Both the position numbers and the translations under genes were made by a program. A DNA stretch of 64,000 nt, from the NCBI RefSeq assembly GCF_963678635.1, contig NC_087062.1, forward strand, positions 98,635,705-98,699,704. The letters run 5' to 3'. Positions 11,797 to 21,839 of the stretch are shown piece after piece (position 1 is the first letter of the stretch; each line of letters opens with the position of its first letter). The notes under the pieces are model-generated. The model searched no databases, had not been told where the DNA came from, and worked only from the letters and a program-made list of their open reading frames with translations. The stretch comes from Symsagittifera roscoffensis (taxonomy: Eukaryota; Xenacoelomorpha; Acoela; Convolutidae).

Positions 11797-12261
11797 GTGA
11801 TTTGATCTAGGCAGTCATATTTGTAGCGGCATGCGAAAGCTCAAGCGAATTTATCAAAAATGAAATTTCCAATTTTTGTTTTAAAAAAGTTACCGAGACT
11901 TAAAAAATCACGAATTTTAGCACAAATGGGAATGCATAGTTCGACAAATGCTACCCAGTATTGAATTTGTTTCACTCCATTTTTTTAGCAATATGAAGCT
12001 TTTCAAAACAATAGATTCGAAATTCAACAAAAAATATTACGTTGAAGTTTTTTTAATTTCAAATACTGTTTATAATTGGTAGTTTTTTGAATTCCGTTTG
12101 GAATTCAGAACATAGCCAAAAATCAGCTAGAAAAGAGTCAATTAACGCAGGGAAACAAAAAAACTGAGACTTACTTGTTTTTTTTTGAAAAAATCTCAAC
12201 TTTAAATTTTCAAAGTAAATAATATATGGCTTTAGACCTCTTAGAAATTCAAAAACAAACA

Positions 12262-12782
12262 AGACTGCTCGTATCAGGGCAAAGCCGTGAATGTTCCGAC
12301 TGCCTTTAAGATTTATGGGCAGCAGTAATAACATTAAAAAAAATTAAATGAAATAAAATAAAACGAAATTTTTTTTTCTAAAATTTGAAACTTTTTATGA
12401 AAATCATCACCCCACACGCCATATAAAGTTCAAAAAGAGATATTTTGTTCTTTGTAACAAATAAGCTTCGTTCAACCAATTTGGAACGATTTATAAGACG
12501 GATTAAATCTCCGCTTACGCGTTAATAGCGCGAATTATATCGCGCGTTAATTGTCCCAAATTGGTCAAAATGGCCAAAATGGCAATCTTTAAACCCTCAT
12601 AACTTTACGAAAAATGATCACAGGTGAAATATCTTTTCAAATTTAAGCTTAGGACAACAATACCTTTCGAATGATATAAAAATTTCGTCAAAAATGGCTA
12701 GTTAAAAAGTCGAAATTTGTCTGAAGAAAAAAACCCACCCCGAGCACAAATATTCCGTTACATTCGTATCGAAAGTCGGAAC
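12262..12782 (+). mobile_element. Non-autonomous repeat R2, copy 2
   Basis: Near-complete match to the copy at 10070-10597, including GTTCCGACT at 12293-12301 and AGTCGGAAC at 12774-12782. It sits in the lyase intron in the same orientation as copy 1, so the two copies flank exon 1. Confidence 0.65.
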
Positions 12783-12799
12783 AAAAAGATGGACATTTT

Positions 12800-13370
12800 T
12801 TGAACATAGCCAACTGGCAGTTGGAAAAAAGTAATGAACACAAGGAAACTGAACAAAAGCCGACATATTTTTCAAAAATCTTCAATTTTTGAATTTCAGC
12901 GAAAAATAAATGGCCTTAAAGCTGTTTGAATTTGTAGAACAATTTATGATGGACCTTTTTTGTTAAATAAAACTCAAATGAGAAAACTGGATCAACAGAT
13001 AAAAATTTTATTTCGCTGGGGAATCTGATTCTTAATTTGCGTTTTCGATATTAAAAGTCGATCACGTTTTTCGTGACCTTTACACTTTTGCTACTCAATA
13101 GCGGAGTTTGCCTACCATTTAACAATAGAAATGCAGTGAACTTAAAAAGAAATCACAAGTCAAACCGCGAAAAATCAAAAATGAGCGTGAACAAATTTTA
13201 AGACTTCTTCCTGGAAAAAAGCAAAAAAAAATCAGCAAGACCTATATTAGAGTCTTCAGTACGTTCATTACTCTTAATAAAATTAACTCAGTTTGAGAAA
13301 ATTGAAAAAATTAGGTAACGTTTTTTTTGTTGAAACTATTTTATTCTCGTGATGCAGTAGCACAGCAAGT
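12800..13370 (+). repeat. Dispersed repeat R1, near-complete copy
   Basis: Starts ATAGCCAACTGGCAGTTGG and carries the family's ordered blocks: GGAAACTGAA, a T-rich tract, TGGCCTTAAAGCTGTTTGAA, TCGATCACGTTTTTCGTGAC and CCTATATTAGAGTCTTCAG. Other copies: about 17025, 25915 and 63275, with fragments near 2580, 3690 and 12115. Confidence 0.65.
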
Positions 13371-13398
13371 ATGACTGCTTAAACTGCTTGCGTAACAG

Positions 13399-15078
13399 AG
13401 GTTGGTGCCGATAATCGAGTGTAGTATGGCATATTTAAACGCAGCTGAAATTGCAAAAAGTTCTGGAAAAATTGCCGCTTTGTGGCTCGGAAATTACGAC
13501 ATGAGTTTAAGCTGTAACACTACAATAACGCTCGGAAAAGCCGATTCACTTGTCGACGAAGCCGCTGTTTCACAGGTAGTCATCGTATCGCGTGCTTATG
13601 GCATAGCTCCAATCGCAGGAGCGGTTACTTCGTCAGACTTGTCAACTTCCGAAAAATTCTACCATAAAATGAAAAATGCCGGATTCTCGGGTGCAACTGC
13701 TGTGAATGTGCCTCAAGCTATACAAGCTAATCGTATATTTTCTTCAGATTCAAAAGACCTAAAATGGGCTCGCGAACTTGTGGAACCGAATCGGTCTGGA
13801 CTTGGAATTTATTCACGTTCCGAGCAGCACGAACGATTTATGATTGGCCCACCGCATATAAAAATGGCATTCAATATGTTAGAAAAAGAACAAAGCAAAG
13901 TCATGAAAAAATCTGGCTCACCAATCTGTACGGAAAACGAAACCCTTAAGGGTCAAATACTGGGCACCGGGCTCAAACATGAATTCAAGATTGGTTCAGT
14001 AATTGAGAGCAACTCTGAAGTTACCATCAGTGAATCTTGGTTGACAGCTTGGCACAGTAGCTTTCTATCGTTTAACCCAATGTACACCAGTCAAAATTGG
14101 GCGGAAAAATTTGGGTTTGAAAGTCAAATGGTACCATTGATGCTGCTTAAAACATTGTCTTTATCTTTGCTCGTCTCAAAATTCAGTGAAAAGGCCCGAG
14201 TTCATCTGGGATGCTATAATGCGCAACAGTTGAAACCAGTTTTTGTCGGCGATTCGTTACGAGCCTTGTGTACAATTATAGACGCCAAAATTGTTACGAG
14301 CGCAAGCAGCACTTATACGGTGCTTAGCTCTGAACATTGTGTTCTGAATCAAAGAGACGAAGAAGTTTTCACTCTTGAAAAGCGCACTATGTTCAAGCCA
14401 TTAACTTTTTCGGATCAAATCTTGAAAAAAACTTCTGGTCTGCAAAACGTCCGAAACGAAAATCGAAAAACACATCTGCAATCTTTTCAGGATTTAATTT
14501 TCAACAAAGTACACAACGCCAAAGACATTTTTGTCAAAACCAAACCTGAAAACTTTGAACTGCGTCCAGGTCAACTTATATTTCACGACTACGCCAGACC
14601 TCTTGGACCTTGTGAAGTTCGAAATTTGTGCACACTGATGAAAATTACAAATCCACATCATCACAACGTGCAAAGATATTCCGAACGGGAAATTTTAGTG
14701 CCAGGTCCTTTTGTAATAGCGGCAACTACTAGCAATTCAGACAAAGATTTAGGGTTAATAGTTCACGAAATCATTAGCGAGAGTTCGAACATTAACAAAG
14801 TGAACATCGGCGACCAAATCTCCACTGTCTCTTACATTTCTGCAATTGAACTTTTCAAAAAAGATGACACTGTGTTTGAAAAATTAGACTTGGTGCAACT
14901 TGGCATCAAAAATTTAGATCTCGAAGACATTGAAGAACTTCCGATTCCAAAAGAGATGTTCGGAAAATCTCCAAAGAAGCCAAAAGAGTACGAGAAAATG
15001 TGCCTTGAAGAGTGTGACCAGCTTATGGGTAAAATAGCTTGTAAAATTAACAGAACAATATGGCGTGTGATTTCTTGA
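13399..15078 (+). CDS. CitE-type lyase / double-hotdog (MaoC-like) fusion protein, exon 2
   Basis: 559 codons to TGA, giving a 706-residue protein with exon 1. I set the exon start after GCGTAACAG, where AGG-TTG-GTG continues phase 0. The lyase barrel finishes with LVPIIECSMAYLN (149-161; E154) and AALWLGNYD (173-181; D181), the Glu and Asp positions that bind Mg2+ in CitE and malyl-CoA lyases. Residues about 343-483 form a first hotdog domain; its FNPMY (372-376) stands where MaoC hydratases have N-P-x-H, so the catalytic His appears lost. Residues about 535-638 form a second hotdog with TNPHHH (574-579), which keeps N-P-x-H, though the usual preceding Asp is absent. A charged tail follows. 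Known family chemistry suggests hydration of an enoyl-CoA (itaconyl- or mesaconyl-CoA) followed by cleavage of the hydroxyacyl-CoA (citramalyl- or malyl-CoA) in mitochondria. That substrate assignment is inference. Animal CLYBL is the stand-alone lyase. Confidence 0.85.
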   Translation, partial: RLVPIIECSMAYLNAAEIAKSSGKIAALWLGNYDMSLSCNTTITLGKADSLVDEAAVSQVVIVSRAYGIAPIAGAVTSSDLSTSEKFYHKMKNAGFSGATAVNVPQAIQANRIFSSDSKDLKWARELVEPNRSGLGIYSRSEQHERFMIGPPHIKMAFNMLEKEQSKVMKKSGSPICTENETLKGQILGTGLKHEFKIGSVIESNSEVTISESWLTAWHSSFLSFNPMYTSQNWAEKFGFESQMVPLMLLKTLSLSLLVSKFSEKARVHLGCYNAQQLKPVFVGDSLRALCTIIDAKIVTSASSTYTVLSSEHCVLNQRDEEVFTLEKRTMFKPLTFSDQILKKTSGLQNVRNENRKTHLQSFQDLIFNKVHNAKDIFVKTKPENFELRPGQLIFHDYARPLGPCEVRNLCTLMKITNPHHHNVQRYSEREILVPGPFVIAATTSNSDKDLGLIVHEIISESSNINKVNIGDQISTVSYISAIELFKKDDTVFEKLDLVQLGIKNLDLEDIEELPIPKEMFGKSPKKPKEYEKMCLEECDQLMGKIACKINRTIWRVIS

Positions 15079-16378
15079 AAATATCTGAATATTCACATAA
15101 AAGTGCTATCAACTGTCTGAGGCACAAAAAATTAAAGTCTACATGAATGAAGCTTATAAAATGTTTTAAATGCAACAAATTTTTTTTCTGATTTTGATTT
15201 CATTTAAATTGCGTAATTGTACCAAATTGTGTACTCCATCAATTAAATCTCGATTTATCTTTTGATTCCCTTTCTCAGGAACCAATTTTTAAAACGCTCA
15301 GCAACACAGTCCGCTCTTTTTTTGATAACAAGACGCATCAGCATTACTTTAATTCATTAATATAATACAGTGCTGATTTAAATTATCAGGACAAAACGAA
15401 TAAAATTTGAAATTTGAAACGCGTTTTCATCAAATTGGTTTGAATTTAAGCAACAACTGATGAGGACAAAAATTGCTTAAAATTTCAGCAGAAGTATTAT
15501 AGTGCAATTTATTTGAAATAGGAAAGGATATAATCGTCTCAGTTTTGTATAATTAAATTTAATTTCGCTTGGTGGCCAAAATGTCAATTTTAATATATGA
15601 AACTTAAAATATTTGCTTAAAAACAAATTTTGAAAGTTTGCGTCTTCTCAAGCTTTGTTGCGTTATATTAGAAACTGACTGTATATATTTTTGTCAGCAA
15701 TTAAGCAAATAGTTTCGGCATACTTTTGATTGACTAAAAAGCCTTGGGGTTAAATTTAGACCCAAATTTAGCAAACTAAACTGTACCATAAAAATTTTTC
15801 TCAAACTCCAAGCAGTTTTGTCTTGGAATTCGCATTTTGTCATTTTTCGCCTAAAATCAATTAAATTTGAGGATATCGCGTTTCAAATAATATTAGTTTC
15901 TTTGCTCGAATTACTTTAATTAGCACTGTAGCCTTAAGCAGTTAATTATATTCAACTTCGTTTCCAAGCAAAAGATAATTTTCTCAAACTTGATCAACTA
16001 ATTTTTAAAAAATCCCATTTTTAATTAATGCCAAAAACGCCGGTTAGTTTCGAGAGCAATCATCTTACAGCAGTTTGATTTCTGACTAAAAATTTCTATT
16101 CAAAATTTTGCAATCGCAACTATTATAGCTCCGAGCTATCATAAGTCCCGTAAACGAAATTTGTTGTTTTGACAAGTCATTAACTTTTGGGATCATTCTT
16201 ATCTAACGCACAAAAACTTTTTTCTTTGATCGTTTCCTTTTCATTGATCGTTCCGACAAACTTTTTACATGTTTAAAGACTTGTCTCTGGAGTTCCGGAG
16301 ACCTACAAACACCAAATTGTGCGCCTATCCAGTGCACAGTTTGGCCTCGTAATGATGAATGTATCAAAACTGTAGTAC
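15079..16378. other. Non-coding DNA after the lyase gene
   Basis: It contains the lyase 3' UTR (no canonical AATAAA is close; one candidate lies near 15397) and the rest of the dynein intron. No gene or clear repeat recognised. Confidence 0.4.
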
Positions 16379-16576
16379 CTGCTAAAGCGTTTCTCCTGCA
16401 CGTACAAGTGATGTTGTTCCTCCCTCTCGATGTAAGCATGCATTGCCCTCAGCTCCCCCGGCTTGGGATCCTTGAGACAAGAGGGGATTTCAAGGAGTAT
16501 GACTGCTCCCGCCGAGTCGCCGCAACAGAGAAACTGCTGTTTGCTTGAGAACCGCTTGACTGCCAGGCAACACAGC
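16379..16576 (-). CDS. DNAI3: DNAI3/WDR63-like dynein intermediate chain, WD-domain exon
   Basis: 66 residues. Acceptor TGTTTGTGTATATCAG ends at 16577; donor AGCAG|GTACTA at 16378-16377. It reads VKRFSSKQQFLCCGDSAGAV and ILLEIPSCLKDP, then AYIEREEQHHLYVQEKRFSR. In DNAI3/WDR63, as I know it, the same order occurs: S-S-K-Q-Q-F, G-T-L-H-I-L-E-I-P, then F-E-R-E-x(3)-L-E-Y-x(2)-Q. This marks the last WD blade and the start of the helical tail. It begins with the third base of a Lys codon and ends with two bases of an Arg codon, both completed by the neighbours. Role of the family: intermediate chain of an inner-arm axonemal dynein (the IC140 class), acting in motile cilia. Confidence 0.9.
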
Positions 16577-16621
16577 CTGATATACACAAACAGGAATGCG
16601 GTCGGTTTGTATTTAGAAAAA

Positions 16622-16769
16622 CGCGTGTTCATACTCGTCAGTAAGTAGACAAATCTTATATTAACCAATCAGAATCGAGACAAGGAATAAATTCAAAATT
16701 TTTAATTTTTAATCTCGTAAATTTGGTTAATATAGTATTTGTCTGCTTACTGACGAGTATGAATACGCG
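16622..16769 (+). mobile_element. Foldback (MITE-like) inverted repeat
   Basis: The arm at 16622-16667 (starting CGCGTGTTCATACTCGTCAG) is matched in reverse complement by 16724-16769 with only a few differences over 46 bases, around a 56-base AT-rich loop. No coding capacity and no clear target duplication. It lies 45 bases upstream of a dynein exon's splice acceptor. Confidence 0.8.
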
Positions 16770-17024
16770 GTTGTCTGAATACTGCTGCTTAACCATACAA
16801 ATTTTAGGTAAATTTGACTGAAATTAAGCTCAGCAGGCCGATTGGAAAAGGGGGTAATTTTTCAAGACCTTTCCTATCACTCATTCATAGAAGCTCTTTA
16901 CCTCATCGCCAAGTGTAAAAGAGATTATATTGAGTGTGTTCGCTTAAATCTAGACTAAAGGATGTTTATGTGTTTGTGGAGTTTTTTGTTACTCTATTGT
17001 TTTTAATCAGTCCAACCAAAACCA

Positions 17025-17290
17025 TAGCCAACTGACTGTTGGAAAAGAGTAATGAAGCAAGGAAACAGAAAAAAACTGACTTGCTTTTGGAAAAAAACTT
17101 TAATTTTCGAATTGTAAAGAAAAACTTTACCCCTTTAAAGCTATTTGAAATTGATTAAATTTTTAATGATTGGGGCCTTTTTGATAAAATTAGCCTAATT
17201 TGACAAAATTGGATCAATAGGTAAAACTTTTATTCCGCTAAGAAATTTATAGAATAAATTCGAAACTAGACGTCGTTCACGTTTTTTGCG
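17025..17290 (+). repeat. Dispersed repeat R1, 5' part
   Basis: Begins ATAGCCAACTGACTGTTGGA and follows the R1 order through a block reading GGAAACAGAAAAAAACTGAC to about 17290, where similarity to the family ends. Confidence 0.55.
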
Positions 17291-17793
17291 CCGTTTTTTC
17301 ACGTTTATTTGCGTCGTTCACGTTTTTTTTCACGTTCCTATTTGGAGAGTGCTATTTTCCATTCCCCTTATAATCATTTTATTTCATGCATTTTAGGCCG
17401 ACAGACCCGGAAACTTTTTAAAAGGTGCCTTTGGCGACTATATACACCAATTTAGAAGATGAACGCGCGCCGAAAAAGACGCTTTTTTTGACAAAATCAA
17501 TTTACTCGCCCTAAAAAAGGTGACAGAGTTTTTTGAATTTATTTCGTAAATCCCCCCACCATCTCGAGAAAGTTCTATATCCAGCACTGTAAATGTCCTA
17601 AGTAAGTGTCTGTCATCCGTTATTTGTTCGCTGACACTTAAAAATTTTGCAAAATTATCGGAACCAGTTCAAAACAAGTAATTTGTATATCGATTTATAT
17701 TCTTGACGACTATCACTGAAAAATACTTAGAACTAACCAATCATGATCCATGTCTAAAACTTACAATAATTTGTAAGGCTAAATTTATTCATA

Positions 17794-19260
17794 GTTTCAG
17801 CCAGAAAATAATAAACTTAACTAAGAAAGCAGTAGCTCTTCCTCTCTTCTACCTTGCAAGAACACCAGTATACACTAGGACTATTGAGATTTGGAAGTAT
17901 AAGTGTAAGAGTAGGATCGGTTTTACCCGCTCCGAAGTTTCATGGATAAAAATTATATTGGATTTTTGTTGACTAAAATGTTGTCTATACAATCGATTTT
18001 ATCATGGAAAAATTAGACAACGCAGCTGATTTTTAATCTATATAATCGATTGTTTTCGAAAAACAAAAAAGTCCACTGAAATCCATTATAATCGATTATA
18101 TTTCATTTTTGTTTTCAATTTAATGTATTATTTTTGTACATAAAATCCATGAAAATTGATTAAATTTTGTAAACAACGACTCTATTTTTTGCAAGTTTCT
18201 GCAAATCTTGAACGAACACGTTCATCCAGGGGCGGCCAATATGATTTAATTTTGAAGATGCTAATAAGTAATAGTTTTTCAAAAAAAGCCCAAGAACGGC
18301 TTTTTTGACCAGTTGTTTCAGGCAATTTGCCTGCAGCGCAAAAAGTTTGGTTGAAATAAGTTCTTTCTTTTTAGTGTTGTGGGAGTGCCTCGGAAAATCA
18401 ACTTGGCCGACCTGAAAATAAATTGTCTACATTTTCGAGTTTTTTTGATCCTAACTTTAACCCTAATCCCCCCCAACGTTCCCCCCACGTTCCCCCTCGG
18501 TTTCAGCCAGAAAATAATAAATTTAACTTAGAAAGCAGTTGCTCTTATTAGTTTCAGCCAGAAAATAATAAATTTGACTTAGAAAGCAGTTGCTCTTCCT
18601 CTCCTCTACCTCGCAAGAACACCAGTATATACTAGAACTATTGAGATTAGGAAGTATAAGTGTAAGATTAGGATCGGCATTACCCGCTCCGAAGTTTCAT
18701 GGATAAAAATTATATTGGATTTTTGTTGACTAAAATGATGTCTATATAATCGATTATCATGGAAAATTTAGACAACGCAACGGATTTTCAATCCATTTAA
18801 TCGATTGTTTTCGAAAAACAAAAAGTCCACTGAAATCCATTATAATCGATTATAATCCATTTTGTTTTCAATTTAATGGATTATTTTTTTTTTCATAAAA
18901 TCCATGAAAGTTGATTGAATTTTGTAAACAACGACTCTATTTTTTGCAACTTTCTGCAAAACTCGAACGAACACGTTCATCCAGGGGCGGCCAATATGAT
19001 TTAATTTTGAAAAGGCCAATATGTACTAGTTTTTCAAAAAAAGCCCAATAAACGGCATTTTTGACCAGTTTTTTTCAGGCAATTGGCCTGCAGCGCAGAA
19101 AGTTTGGTCGAAATACGTTCTTTCTTTTTAGTGTTGTGAGAGTGCCTCGGAAAATCAACTCGGCCGACCTGAAAATAAATTGTCTACATTTTCGAGTTTT
19201 TTTGATCCTAACCTTAACCCTAACCCCCCCCCCCCCTACGTCCCCCTTAAGCCCCTTCCC
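17794..19260 (+). repeat. Tandem duplication, period about 760 bases
   Basis: The stretch starting GTTTCAGCCAGAAAATAATA at about 17797 recurs at 18551, with a further 50-base partial copy at 18501. Markers keep constant spacing: CGAAGTTTCATGGATAAAAA at 17932 and 18692, and TTGTCTACATTTTCGAG at 18422 and 19182. The unit spans the flank and left part of the TIR element listed next, so the duplication happened after that insertion. Confidence 0.85.
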
Positions 19261-19816
19261 AATAAGCCCCCCTACGTCCCCCATGTCCCCCCTTGTTCCC
19301 CCATCTTCCCCTCCTTCTCCGCATTTAAACCCAAACCACCCCCTACCCACGCGTTTAACACACCCCAAAGGGTGGTTTGGGTTAAAGCGCGGGTTTGGCA
19401 AATAAATCTCAGTTATAACAATAACAAAAATACGCGACTTTTTATAAATTTTCATATACGCAATTGAAACTAGGAAAAAGTTCAAATTTAGCGAGAGAAC
19501 AAAATAACTAATATATGTTTAATAATTTTATTTAAAATTTGAAAACAGCACACCAAAATATTTTTTAAAATGATTATAATCCATTATAAACAAGTAAAAT
19601 TGATTATTTTTCTTTTTAAAAATAAGTTTTCAAAAAGAAAAATAATAAGTTTTTATTTTAAAAAAGTAAAAATTTTTGGAGATAAGTTGAAAATAATTGA
19701 TTGTAATTGGGATTTTTTTGCTTAAAAATAGTATCATTATATTTTTGTTATTTTATAGAGACTGACAATGAAAATCTAATACAATCGATTCTTATCCATG
19801 AAACTTCAGTGCGGGT
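18682..19816 (+). mobile_element. TIR DNA element starting ACCCGC
   Basis: The left end ACCCGCTCCGAAGTTTCATG (18682) is matched in reverse complement by the right end at 19797-19816 (CATGAAACTTCAGTGCGGGT), giving terminal inverted repeats of about 25 bases with a few mismatches. The interior has repeated ATCGATT/AATCGATTAT motifs and a C-rich stretch at 19215-19340. No transposase frame. A related element lies at 61225-62450. Target duplications are not evident. Confidence 0.65.
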
Positions 19817-19951
19817 AGAATAAGAATTTGCACGAATCTATCCGGCCGAAAATAAGATAGCGTTGCGAACAGACGGCGTGTACCCTATCCGAAGTTAGTC
19901 TATGAACAAGTCACCCCGAACTTAACTGAGTGGGTTGGCTTTGCAACTTAC

Positions 19952-20030
19952 TTCATGTCTGAAATCTTCTGGGATAGTATTGGGTCTTGTGTCCTCTCCA
20001 ACAGATCCCAGGCATCCACGTAACCATCAC
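19952..20030 (-). CDS. DNAI3: DNAI3/WDR63-like dynein intermediate chain exon
   Basis: A 79-base exon between an ATTATTTCAG acceptor and a perfect GTAAGT donor. It reads (S)DGYVDAWDLLERTQDP then ILSQKISDMK. D-G-Y-x-D-x-W-D-L-L-E is the WD-repeat core of dynein intermediate chains, and DNAI3 has nearly the same string. Its partial first and last codons complete exactly with the neighbouring exons. Confidence 0.92.
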
Positions 20031-20118
20031 CTGAAATAATTTTTTTTTTCAAATTTATATTCAGTATTTGAAATGAACCATATTTGCAAAAAAATATTTG
20101 CAAAAAATGTATACTGAC

Positions 20119-20229
20119 TTCTTGAAACAAAAAATGTGGAGCACTGAGACAAGCTCCATGCAATTTCTGTCAACCGACAATTGTGGATTTTTGACCTCAA
20201 CAATGGCCTGTCAAAGCCATACTTCCACA
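20119..20229 (-). CDS. DNAI3: DNAI3/WDR63-like dynein intermediate chain exon
   Basis: A 111-base exon; acceptor GGTTGTTTCAG, donor AGAA|GTCAGT. It reads (L)WKYGFDRPLLRSKIHN then CRLTEIAWSLSQCSTFFVSR. This supplies the W-K-E-G...P-L-L...W-S-x(2)-x-P-G-V-F-F blade expected between the preceding D-W-S-F-A and the following D-G-Y-V-D-A-W-D. Here the usual R-P-G is replaced by Q-C-S. Phases agree on both sides. Confidence 0.9.
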
Positions 20230-20303
20230 CTGAAACAACCATAATTACATGTATCGAATACTATGATCAATTCGGTATAAGTCGTAAGCCTTGAAAGACT
20301 TAC

Positions 20304-20565
20304 ATGCAAAACTCCAATCTGCTAGAGTCAAAAACACATTCTCTAAAATGGGAGACATAGCTATGGCCTTAACAGGTCCAAAATGGGCATACAACTCTTC
20401 TTGCGGCTTGGTAAGCAAGAGGCCTTGTTTTGTGACGTCATCTTTATCACTGCTTACGTCACAGTTCACCAACTTTCCATCTTCAGTTCCCAGAAGCAGC
20501 TTACAACTGGTCCTTTCTCCGGGGGCGTAGACTTGGCTCCGAAGACCCGAATCATTTGCATCCAA
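20304..20565 (-). CDS. DNAI3: DNAI3/WDR63-like dynein intermediate chain exon
   Basis: A 262-base exon from a TTTTTTCAG acceptor to a perfect GTAAGT donor. It contains KLLLGTEDGKLVNCDVSSDK, then AHFGPVKAIAMSPILENVFL and TLADWSFA. In dynein intermediate chains the order G-T-E-D-G-x-(I/L)-V...H-x-G-x-V-x-x-(I/V)-x-x-S-P-x-x-x-x-x-(F/I)-L-T-x-x-x-W is a strong family signature and matches two WD blades. Starts in phase 0, ends after one base of a codon. Confidence 0.92.
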
Positions 20566-20904
20566 CTGAAAAAATTCGCAAAAAATAGACTGAAATTTTA
20601 CTAAAATCATATTTTCCTACCAACTTATAAAAGTTATTCAATTTATTTATTGAAGTTATAGCATATATTGCAAGTAAAGTTCTAAAAAGATTTAACACAA
20701 AATGTCAAAATGTGGTTTTCAATCAATAGTATTGTCACAGTTATAATCCACTTAAAAAGACGCACAGGTAGAAATTAAACGCCATTGCTTATATTGCTTT
20801 CTGGAATCATAGAAATCTTTTTTTTTGTACGAGGTTTTCTCAATGCTCAAAGAAATTTAATCGATAAACTCGTCCATGTAAAAATTTAAAGAACAAGCTT
20901 TGTG
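20566..20904. other. Intron DNA
   Basis: AT-rich intron sequence next to the microsatellite; no other feature seen. Confidence 0.6.
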
Positions 20905-21448
20905 TATATATGTATGTATGTATGTATGTATGCATGAATTTATGTATTTATGTTGTATGTTTGTTTGTTTGTATGTATGTATGTATGTATGTATGTATGT
21001 ATGTATGTATGTATGTATGTATGTATGTATGTATGTATGTATGTATGTATGTATGTATGTATGTATGTATGTATGTATGTATGTATGTATGTATGTATGT
21101 ATGTATGTATGTATGTATGTATGTATGTATGTATGTATGTATGTATGTATGTATGTATGTATGTATGTATGTATGTATGTATGTATGTATGTATGTATGT
21201 ATGTATGTATGTATGTATGTATGTATGTATGTATGTATGTATGTATGTATGTATGTATGTATGTATGTATGTATGTATGTATGTATGTATGTATGTATGT
21301 ATGTATGTATGTATGTATGTATGTATGTATGTATGTATGTATGTATGTATGTATGTATGTATGTATGTATGTATGTATGTATGTATGTATGTATGTATGT
21401 ATGTATGTATGTAGGTATGTATGTAAGTATGTATGTATCTGTGTATGT
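20905..21448 (+). repeat. (GTAT)n microsatellite
   Basis: A perfect GTAT run spans about 20971-21413 (roughly 110 units), with imperfect shoulders to about 20905 and 21448. It lies in the 2.8 kb dynein intron. The long frames translating it (repeating Y-V-C-M or Y-I-H-T) are artefacts of the repeat. Confidence 0.98.
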
Positions 21449-21839
21449 ACGAAAAAGTATTCAGTCATAAAAAATATTCAGTGTTTTGGCTTGATATGAA
21501 CAGTTTTGATAATAACTGAGAGCGTACTTGTTTTCCATTCGGCTTAAGCTTTGAAGTGAATTTTAAAAAATCAAATTGCCCAAATATAAATATGAGCGTG
21601 AACAAAATGTGAAATTTTTTCATGAGTTTTTAAAAAAAAATAAGCCGGATAGGATAACTTAAATAATTGAAAGCGCATATTTTTAACACTTAAACCGGTT
21701 GATATGTTAATATATTTAAAATTATTGAACGTCCTTTAAAAAAGACAGAATATTTGTGATGGAGACGTCTTCGTTCCATTTTTTGAAGAATGCGATGAAA
21801 AACTTGTGCTCGAGGTGTTTTTTTCTCTGATCAAATTTC
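21449..21839. other. Intron DNA
   Basis: No gene seen. The right part has an R1-like phrase (ATATGAGCGTGAACAAAATG) and is probably old repeat. Confidence 0.4.

Larger units (their letters stand above)
11797..13398 (+). other. Intron of the lyase gene
   Basis: A 1602 base intron, GTGATT at the donor and CGTAACAG at the acceptor. Most of it consists of repeat R2 (12262-12782) followed directly by repeat R1 (about 12800-13370), so the 3' splice site lies just beyond a repeat copy. A partial R1-like stretch is also seen at 12115-12230. Confidence 0.7.

Noticed and set aside
12059-12334. 91-codon - strand ORF in the lyase intron
   Set aside because: It runs across an R1-like stretch and the edge of repeat R2, with no conserved motif.
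18501-18551. Third full copy of the 760-base tandem unit
   Set aside because: Only the first roughly 50 bases are repeated there, so I count it as a partial copy.
19061-19485. Proline-rich or glycine-rich ORFs (114-136 codons)
   Set aside because: They read the C-rich block of the ACCCGC element and are open on both strands, a composition effect.
20857-21499. Open frames of 154-203 codons with repeating Y-V-C-M or Y-I-H-T
   Set aside because: They are translations of the (GTAT)n microsatellite, which is open in several frames on both strands.
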